From: an uncultured Flavobacteriales bacterium
GTDB lineage: Bacteria > Bacteroidota > Bacteroidia > Flavobacteriales_D > Parvicellaceae
NCBI GenBank assembly: GCA_938075455.1
Contig: CALJHN010000031.1
Span: forward strand, 1 to 32,104
Direction of reading: 5' to 3'
Length of the DNA: 32,104 nt
Part shown: piece after piece, positions 26,371-32,104 of the stretch
How positions within the stretch are numbered: position 1 is the first letter of the stretch
Layout of the letters: each line of letters begins with the position of its first letter
Program-made: the position numbers and the translations under genes
Notes under the pieces: model-generated
The model's database searches: none
What the model was told of the DNA's origin: nothing
The model's input: the letters and a program-made list of their open reading frames with translations, nothing else

Positions 26371-26765
26371 GGGGCCGACTTTGGATTTGACAGCAGGAGA
26401 AATAGTTAAGTAAGCATGTCGAGTGTTGGGAATACTCTCGTAAATCGGAATTTCCAAGTCTATAAACGACAATAACAACTACAGGCTTGCAGCTTAATCA
26501 CCGAGTGATTAATCTTAATCTTGCAAATTAGATTTGTAAGACAAGCTACCCAGCTATGGTTACCTGTTCAGCGGTCATAGTAATTGGGTACCGTTGGTCT
26601 GAACTAAGTGGTGTAAAGTCTTGATGCATCAACTAAAATTTAAGAGACTAAGGGTAGGTTAGGGTGTTTGTGCTCAGATTTACTTCGAAAACTAATCACA
26701 AAATAAACATGTAGAAATCTTAGTTGTTCCTTGTTTGGACGAGGGTTCGAAACCCTCCGGCTCCA
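26371..26765 (+). ncRNA. ssrA: Transfer-messenger RNA (tmRNA)
   Basis: Rescues stalled ribosomes with SmpB. The 5' end GGGGCCGACTTTGGATTTGA and the 3' end with a T arm (GAGGGTTCGAAACCCTC) and CGGCTCCA pair as the tRNA-like acceptor stem: seven pairs from GGGGCCG with CGGCTCC, one of them G-U. The CCA tail is not encoded; the bases after the discriminator A are CTT. The internal tag frame ends at TAA 26495-26497 and reads NDNNNYRLAA over 26465-26494; the resume codon is uncertain. The downstream pseudoknot region contains the usual GAGTGATTAATC-type stems. The 3' end is repeated at 27338-27364. Confidence 0.95.
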
Positions 26766-26768
26766 CTT
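26742..26768. repeat. Direct repeat copy 1 (tmRNA 3' end), putative attachment site
   Basis: Twenty-seven bases from AGGGTTCG to CTCCACTT, spanning the T arm and acceptor 3' strand of ssrA plus three flanking bases. It matches 27338-27364 at 26 of 27 positions; here the T-loop base is G (26749) and in the other copy A. Confidence 0.75.
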
Positions 26769-27223
26769 TAGTTTTTAATAGGAGTTAATTCAGAATTATA
26801 AAGATATTTCATCTTGTTTAGCTTTGAAAGAGCTTTTAAAAGGGCCTTTTTATAACTTGATTGATGTCTTAAATCAATAACTCCAGCAAGTTTCCCATTG
26901 CAATCAACAAAACTTAATTTAGAAAAATATGCTGGTGTTGTTCCGCTACCTCCTCTAGAAAAATAATTTGTTAGCTTTAGGCCTAAACAAGGATTATTAC
27001 TCAAAGAAATGGGATTCTCGTAGTTTCCGTAGAGCGCAGTTAATCCAAATTCTTTTAAGGATTGGAAAATTATTTCTTTAAATTCTACATCATCTATTGG
27101 TTTACCCTCATAAATTATTTGATTTATTTCAACAAACTTAAATCCATTTAGTTTACTTAAATCTTGACAAAATCCTTTAATGTAAAAGCAAAACAATATT
27201 GCAATAAGTGAAAAAACTCTCAT
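26768..27223 (-). CDS. Small exported protein of unknown function, located between the repeats
   Basis: A 151-residue protein with an N-terminal signal peptide (RVFSLIAILFCFYIKGFCQ, cleavage expected near residue 20). The mature part is about 130 residues with two cysteines (79 and 108) that could form a disulfide, a glycine/serine-rich loop (FSRGGSGTTPAYF), and a basic C-terminal helix (HQSSYKKALLKALSKLNKMK). I recognise no family. Its stop codon lies at the edge of the tmRNA-end repeat, and it is the only gene between the two repeat copies, so it may be cargo of an integrative element or a remnant of one. Codon use is similar to neighbouring genes. Confidence 0.7.
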   Translation of the reverse strand: MRVFSLIAILFCFYIKGFCQDLSKLNGFKFVEINQIIYEGKPIDDVEFKEIIFQSLKEFGLTALYGNYENPISLSNNPCLGLKLTNYFSRGGSGTTPAYFSKLSFVDCNGKLAGVIDLRHQSSYKKALLKALSKLNKMKYLYNSELTPIKN

Positions 27224-27268
27224 TTCTTTAATTTAATAAATAAAAGTAATTAAAAATTTTCTTTAAAA

Positions 27269-27290
27269 ATGTTTGACCTATGTTTGACCT
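27269..27290. repeat. Tandem 11-base direct repeat
   Basis: ATGTTTGACCT occurs twice in perfect tandem (27269-27279 and 27280-27290), 47 bases before the second tmRNA-end repeat. Short direct repeats next to an attachment core are often integrase arm-binding sites; that reading is inference. Confidence 0.55.
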
Positions 27291-27337
27291 CCGAATTTTT
27301 TAATTTGTAACTAACTGGAAATGAATATTTTACAATC

Positions 27338-27364
27338 AGGGTTCAAAACCCTCCGGCTCCACTT
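27338..27364. repeat. Direct repeat copy 2 (detached tmRNA 3' end), putative attachment site
   Basis: Same orientation as the copy at 26742-26768, one mismatch (A for G in the T loop, giving GGGTTCAAAACCC). It keeps the T arm and acceptor 3' strand, but no matching 5' half lies upstream, so it is a fragment and not a tRNA gene. Confidence 0.75.
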
Positions 27365-27602
27365 AGTAATTTTCTCGAATAAAAACGAATTTATTTTACA
27401 GATAGAATAGAGCTTTTATTTCTAAAATTCCATTTATTAAGTTCGTTTATTATTTCCCAATGTAAGGGACTTTTTAATCCAAATTCGAATTTATATATTT
27501 ATTTAAAAGGACTTGATCTATTTTATGTAATTATACCTTATTTACCTAATTTTTTTTTGAATAGTTTTTTCTTTTTCTTAGTTTAACAAAAAAGTTAAAA
27601 AA

Positions 27603-30600
27603 GTGAAAAAATTATTAGTACTTGCTATAATATTTTTAGGACATCAGCTAAGCTTTATTTCCCAAATTCAATTTAAAATTGAGTCTCCTTCATCTATTGC
27701 TGGAAATGTAGGATTTACTACTACAGCTGATCCAGGTGTAAGTCCCGCAGGATGGACAGCAACTCCAGACCTAAATGACACGGCAAACGCAGTTATGGAC
27801 ACACTAATGTTTGTTGAAGATGGGACTATTGGTACCAATCCCCAAGGAAATCCAATTTCTCAAGAAGGATGTTTTCCCTTAATAAATGATTTAACTGGAA
27901 AAATTGCAGTAGTTTGGAGAAATACCTGCCAATTTGGAGAAAAAATCCTAAATGCAGAAAAAGCAGGTGCTGTCGGCGTTATAATTATAAACAGAGAGCC
28001 TGGATTAACGAATATGGCTCCAGGCGACAGTGGAGCTTTATGTACAATTCCAGCTGTTTTTATTGAATATTCTGACGGAATAACTATTGCAAACGAAATG
28101 GCAAATGGTCCAGTTGTTGCTTTTATGGGAACAAGATATTTTGCTAATAACCTAACTATTAATCCTGCAGACGTGATTCTTCCAAAAGCATCTTCGACAC
28201 CTGCTGCCTTTGCACAAGATAATTCAGAATATGAAGTGCAAGTTGGAAGTTGGGTTGTTAACGCTGGAACTGCTTCAAGTAATGCGGTTTTGAATGCTAA
28301 AATAACTTATGGTGGAACTACGCTATATGATCAATCTACTGCCTCTACTCCTTTATTATCTGGAGATAGTGCATACTTTTCTTTGCCTACTTTCAGCCAA
28401 GCATCTTACAGTACAGGTATGTATAATCTAACTTATACTGTAGATACAATCGGCGATGAGTTTCAGGCTGATAATTCTATAAGCGTTGATTTTCACATAA
28501 GCAATACAAAATTCTCCAATGTTTCTTTGAATTCTAACGAAAATATGGTTCTAAATCCATTTTATAGGCCTAGTAATGCTACTGGAAGCGTAAGCTTTTG
28601 TACAGCATTCCAAGACTCTAATGCTAGTAGAATGAATGCGATGGGAATCAGCTTTGCTGCTGTAGTTAGTGGTGGAGATTTATCTAATAGATACTTTACA
28701 ACTTATGCTTATGAATGGAATGATGTTTTTAATGACTTAGATGATCCAAATGCTACTATCAGTATTATTAATACAATTGGAACTGGTGAATTCACTTATC
28801 CAAATGATTCTGCTAATCAGGAAGTTTATGTGCCATTTGTGCAAAATAATTCTCCTCTTCCAGTACCTTTAGTTGATAACCAAAGATATCTATTCTGTGT
28901 TAATACTTTTGATACTGATGTTTACATTGGTTTTGGCGATAAATTAGATTATAATCAAAATATAACCAATGTCTACAAACAACCAATTTATACGGTAGAA
29001 AATAATGGTTCTTGGTCAATAAATACTTTCGGATCTGATTTAACCGCAGGCATTTCCGTAGAAATGAATAGTATATTAAATCCATCTACTTGTACTGAAC
29101 CAACTTCTTTAATTGCTACTGCAGTTACTTCAAACTCAGCTAATTTAATTTGGACCTCGAGTTCAGTATCAACATCGAGTATAGTTGAGTATGGTGTTTC
29201 TGGTTTTTCCTTAGGTTCAGGAACGTCTACAAATGTAACTGTTGATACATTGGCTATCTCAGGACTAACACCTTATACGAATTATGATTTTTATGTAAAA
29301 TCTGATTGTGGAGCTGATTCAAGTATTTACGCTGGTCCATTTACATTTACAACTAGTTGTGCTGTAAGTTCTGCTCCTTATTTTGAGAATTTTGATGCTG
29401 GTCTTCCATTATGTTGGACAAATAATCCCAGCGATGCTTTGGATTGGAGCATAAATAGTGGTGGAACTACATCTAGTAGTACTGGTCCATCGGATGATAT
29501 AACTGGTGGAGGTAATTATATTTATATGGAAACTTCAGGTTCATCAGCAGGTGATTCAGCAATGTTAACTACTGGAAAGATTGATCTAAGTTCATTAACA
29601 AATCCTGCTTTAAGAATGTATAGTCACATGTATGGTGGTTCTATTGGAGAATTATCTGTGTGGGTTACTGATGCAAGTGGTACAATGACTCAAGTTTTTG
29701 TTAAAAATGGAGATCAGGGAGACCAATGGGTAGTAGAATATATAGATTTAGCTGGTTTTACTGGTATTGTAAACTTTACTATTCTTGGTGTTAACTCTAG
29801 TACAGCAACCGGTGTTGCTTACCAGGGAGATATCGCAATTGATAATTTCGAAGTAATGGAATTACCTTCTTGTATAGATCCTTACGGACTGTCAGCATCA
29901 AATATATTATCTACTACTGCAGACATATCATGGTCTATTCCATCTTCTACAACAGTGACTTCATGGAACTATGTTTACGATACTACTGGATTTGATCCAT
30001 TAACAGCAACACCTGTTTCTACTGCTAGTGACTCTGTTTCATTAACTGGATTAAACGCCTTAACATCTTATGACGTTTATGTACAATCAGATTGTGGTAG
30101 TGGTAATGTAAGTGCGTGGGTTGGTCCACTTAATTTCACAACATTGTCAGGTCCTGGTACTTGTGGATTTTTCACAGTTGATTTATTTGATTCCTTTGGA
30201 GATGGATGGAATGGTAATGGTTTAATAATTAATATTAACGGTGTATTATATGATACTTTAACTGTTGCTTCAGGATCTAGCGCCCAATTTTTAATTCCAT
30301 CTGATGTGGGTGATGTTCTTGATTTCAATTATGTTATTGATGCATATGCCACGGGTGGTAATACTTGGGTAGGGGAGAATTCATACACAATTACTAGCTC
30401 AAGTGGTAACATTGTTGCTAATGCAACTTATGACGCTGCTACTGCTACAGTACCTAGTACATTAGGTGTTTTTGCATGTCCACAAAATGATTTAGCAATA
30501 GTTGCAGCTGTTGCACCAACTGGTTGTGATTTAGCTGTGGAGACTATTGAAATATGGGTAGTAAACGAAGGTGTTGTTGCTGAAAGTAACTTTGATGTTT

Positions 30601-32104
30601 CTTACGGTGTTAATGGTGCAGCTCCAACAATTGAAACTATAGCTGGTCCTCTAGCTGCAGGAGATACTGTAATGTATGTATTTACACAAACTACTGACAT
30701 GAGTGTTGATGGAATTTATAATTTCGCTTCTCATGTTTATTTGACAAATGATAGTGATACTCTAGACAATAATTTCCTATTTGACGGAGAGAACCTAGTT
30801 ACACCAGCAGCTCCAATTACAATGGGTGATACTATTTGTAATGGAGAATCTGCAATGATTTCTGCAGATGCTGATTATATATTCTGGTACGATGCTGCTA
30901 CAGGCGGTAACTTAATTGGAGAAGGTGATGAATTGGATGTTAGTCCATCAGTAACCACTTCTTACTACGCTGAATCTGCTGTTGTTAAGGGTCATTCTGA
31001 AGACTTTGATTCTTATACAAGTGGTGATTTCATAGTTGCTTCTGATCCAAATAACTGGGCTCTATGGCCAGGTGGAACTTCTGCTATAGATATGCCAATT
31101 ACAGATGTTCAAGGTAATGGAGGAAACTCTCTTCGTGTATTTAATTCTGATGCTACAGACGTAGTTATGGAGTTTGGAGAAGCATTTAGTTCAGGTAAAT
31201 TCTACTATTCTATGGATATGTATATGGTAGGTGATGGTTATATCAACTTCCAAGAAGATGTAGTTGTTGGTACTACTTGGAATATGAGTGTAACTTTTAT
31301 TGCTGGTGTTATGGATATAGAAATTGATGGAGCATCTGTTCTAACAGGTTCTTATACGTCTTCTGATGCAGCAGGAAATACAGTTTGGAATACCTTTGAA
31401 TTTGAGTGTGATTATTCTACAGGAACATGGGAGGTATTTGCTGACGGAGTATCTCAAGGAACATTTGTAAATGCTGATCCTGTTGCTTCTGTAAACATTT
31501 ACCCAGGAGCAGGAGTAGAGTATTATCTTGATAATATTGAATGGTATGCATTAACTGACGATGCATGCAGATCAGCTATTAGAACCGAGGCTGTTGTTAG
31601 GGTTAATAGCCCAACATCAGGAACTGATGTTCAATCAGCTTGTGATAGTTATACTTGGATAGATGGGGTTACTTATACATCTAGTGAATTTAATGCCAAA
31701 GACACGATTACCAATGCAGCGGGTTGTGATAGTATTGTCACTCTAAACTTGTCTGTTAAATATTCTACATCCTCTTACTCTACAATAACATCTTGTAATC
31801 AATATGATTGGAACGGTCAAACATATACTAGTAATGGATTATATGTCAATATATCTACTAATCCATCTGGTTGTACACAGACTGATAGTTTAGATTTAAT
31901 AATCACTAGCTCAAGTACAACTATTAGTGATACAGTATGTGATAGTTATACTTGGAATGGCAATACATTTAATACTAGTGGAACTTATTACAATCCTAGC
32001 GGCAGTTGTGTTGATACTTTGAAGTTAGTGGTGAATTACTCTTCTAGTTCTTATATAAATACAGTAGCATGTGATGAATATGTTTGGAATGGAAATGCCA
32101 TTAC
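27603..32104 (+). CDS. Giant secreted multidomain protein (PA, fibronectin III-like, lectin-like, Cys/Trp repeats), 3' end outside window
   Basis: Open from GTG 27603 to the window end: 1,500 codons without a stop. GTG is chosen because it directly starts a signal peptide (KKLLVLAIIFLGHQLSFISQ). Domains in order: a protease-associated (PA) domain at about 93-180 (LTGKIAVVWRNTCQFGEKIL, then AGAVGVIIINREPG); a linker; a fibronectin III-like domain at about 497-585; a MAM or jelly-roll-like domain at about 593-755; a second fibronectin III-like domain at about 755-848; a domain starting FTVDLFDSFGDGWNGNG at about 850-955; a CARDB-like domain at about 960-1065; an Ig-like domain at about 1067-1128; a lectin-like domain at about 1130-1320; then CDSYTWNG-type repeats. 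Such proteins in Bacteroidota usually end in a type IX secretion signal, which would be outside the window. No peptidase active site is seen in the visible part. Probably an adhesin or surface-exposed binding protein. Confidence 0.85.
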   Translation, partial: MKKLLVLAIIFLGHQLSFISQIQFKIESPSSIAGNVGFTTTADPGVSPAGWTATPDLNDTANAVMDTLMFVEDGTIGTNPQGNPISQEGCFPLINDLTGKIAVVWRNTCQFGEKILNAEKAGAVGVIIINREPGLTNMAPGDSGALCTIPAVFIEYSDGITIANEMANGPVVAFMGTRYFANNLTINPADVILPKASSTPAAFAQDNSEYEVQVGSWVVNAGTASSNAVLNAKITYGGTTLYDQSTASTPLLSGDSAYFSLPTFSQASYSTGMYNLTYTVDTIGDEFQADNSISVDFHISNTKFSNVSLNSNENMVLNPFYRPSNATGSVSFCTAFQDSNASRMNAMGISFAAVVSGGDLSNRYFTTYAYEWNDVFNDLDDPNATISIINTIGTGEFTYPNDSANQEVYVPFVQNNSPLPVPLVDNQRYLFCVNTFDTDVYIGFGDKLDYNQNITNVYKQPIYTVENNGSWSINTFGSDLTAGISVEMNSILNPSTCTEPTSLIATAVTSNSANLIWTSSSVSTSSIVEYGVSGFSLGSGTSTNVTVDTLAISGLTPYTNYDFYVKSDCGADSSIYAGPFTFTTSCAVSSAPYFENFDAGLPLCWTNNPSDALDWSINSGGTTSSSTGPSDDITGGGNYIYMETSGSSAGDSAMLTTGKIDLSSLTNPALRMYSHMYGGSIGELSVWVTDASGTMTQVFVKNGDQGDQWVVEYIDLAGFTGIVNFTILGVNSSTATGVAYQGDIAIDNFEVMELPSCIDPYGLSASNILSTTADISWSIPSSTTVTSWNYVYDTTGFDPLTATPVSTASDSVSLTGLNALTSYDVYVQSDCGSGNVSAWVGPLNFTTLSGPGTCGFFTVDLFDSFGDGWNGNGLIININGVLYDTLTVASGSSAQFLIPSDVGDVLDFNYVIDAYATGGNTWVGENSYTITSSSGNIVANATYDAATATVPSTLGVFACPQNDLAIVAAVAPTGCDLAVETIEIWVVNEGVVAESNFDVSYGVNGAAPTIETIAGPLAAGDTVMYVFTQTTDMSVDGIYNFASHVYLTNDSDTLDNNFLFDGENLVTPAAPITMGDTICNGESAMISADADYIFWYDAATGGNLIGEGDELDVSPSVTTSYYAESAVVKGHSEDFDSYTSGDFIVASDPNNWALWPGGTSAIDMPITDVQGNGGNSLRVFNSDATDVVMEFGEAFSSGKFYYSMDMYMVGDGYINFQEDVVVGTTWNMSVTFIAGVMDIEIDGASVLTGSYTSSDAAGNTVWNTFEFECDYSTGTWEVFADGVSQGTFVNADPVASVNIYPGAGVEYYLDNIEWYALTDDACRSAIRTEAVVRVNSPTSGTDVQSACDSYTWIDGVTYTSSEFNAKDTITNAAGCDSIVTLNLSVKYSTSSYSTITSCNQYDWNGQTYTSNGLYVNISTNPSGCTQTDSLDLIITSSSTTISDTVCDSYTWNGNTFNTSGTYYNPSGSCVDTLKLVVNYSSSSYINTVACDEYVWNGNAI
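31641..32104 (+). repeat. Protein-level tandem repeats with C-[DN]-x-Y-x-W core
   Basis: Units begin at Cys codons 31641, 31794, 31938 and 32070, with spacings of 153, 144 and 132 bases (51, 48 and 44 residues). Each starts with a core such as CDSYTWNGNTF and, in complete units, contains a second conserved block of the type AGCDSIVTLNL. They diverge at DNA level, and the array continues past the window end. Confidence 0.8.

Larger units (their letters stand above)
27224..27602. other. Non-coding stretch with integration-related repeats
   Basis: No gene of credible length was found on either strand; the longest plus-strand frames are under 30 codons. The stretch holds a tandem 11-base repeat (27269-27290), the second tmRNA-end repeat (27338-27364) and an A/T-rich leader before the GTG-started gene at 27603. 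I see no convincing TAnnTTTG promoter with a well-placed -33 element and no integrase fragment. Confidence 0.6.

Noticed and set aside
26156..26413. An 85-codon open frame running into the tmRNA gene
   Set aside because: It overlaps the start of the Lys1-like gene antisense, the ssrA promoter and the tmRNA 5' end, and has no protein features.
27338..27364. A second tRNA or tmRNA gene
   Set aside because: Only the T arm and acceptor 3' strand are present; no matching 5' acceptor strand or anticodon region lies upstream at a suitable distance.
30077..30328. Minus-strand frame of 83 codons inside the giant surface protein
   Set aside because: It is antisense to a well-supported domain region; proline/serine-rich composition results from Gly/Thr codons on the other strand.
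31641..32104. A CRISPR-like or DNA-level repeat array
   Set aside because: The units are conserved at protein level only, vary in length and lie inside an open reading frame; no CRISPR array was seen anywhere in the window.

Overview
The window is a low-GC chromosomal segment from a member of the Bacteroidota, most likely a marine-type Flavobacteriales lineage. The support is: a short primary sigma factor lacking region 1.1; promoters that fit the Bacteroidota pattern (TTTG or TTG, about 19-22 bases, then TAnnTTTG); A-rich leaders instead of Shine-Dalgarno sites; a TonB-dependent receptor with a carboxypeptidase-type regulatory domain; a modular, very large secreted protein of the type IX secretion style; and a tmRNA typical of the phylum. 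Most of the window is ordinary core genome. The last 5.5 kb, from the tmRNA onward, looks accessory.

Layout. 1-1.7 kb (+): a LuxC-type acyl-CoA reductase cut by the window start, then a beta-carbonic anhydrase. 1.76-7.07 kb (-): a tightly packed putative operon, read from 7.07 down: SAM methyltransferase, ZIP metal transporter, a small exported protein with a carboxypeptidase-like domain and no standard start codon, a TonB-dependent receptor, and a PyrR-like phosphoribosyltransferase. 7.16-8.1 kb (+): a SiaB-like kinase and SiaC-like (DUF1987) phosphoprotein pair with its own promoter and terminator. 8.16-11.37 kb (+): cmk, truA and an MsbA-like ABC exporter, overlapping or nearly so. 11.37-14.15 kb (-): uvrA, divergent from an ECF sigma factor gene that is followed by a 47-residue protein gene. 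15.1-19.3 kb (-): Gfo/Idh/MocA oxidoreductase, a lipoprotein, a polyprenyl-phosphate sugar transferase and 3-hydroxyacyl-CoA dehydrogenase. 19.4-25.1 kb (+): pcm, an outer membrane beta-barrel protein, rpsO, pnp, rpoD and rpe. 25.1-26.3 kb (-): a dehydrogenase resembling alanine and saccharopine dehydrogenases.

26.37-32.1 kb: the tmRNA gene (ssrA) with a recognisable promoter. Its last 24 nt and 3 flanking bases recur, 26 of 27 identical, about 600 bp downstream. Between the two copies lies one small gene for an exported protein of unknown function. This is the expected footprint of an integrative element that used the tmRNA 3' end as its attachment site. Just beyond the second copy begins a GTG-started secreted multidomain protein (PA domain, fibronectin III-like domains, lectin-like domains, Cys/Trp repeats) that runs off the window end after 1,500 codons.

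The points most worth checking are: the tmRNA-end duplication and its cargo; the exported-protein gene lacking ATG, GTG, TTG or CTG and lying in frame with the ZIP gene before it; the SiaB/SiaC pair without a visible phosphatase or cyclase; and the unusual tmRNA tag ending in YRLAA.
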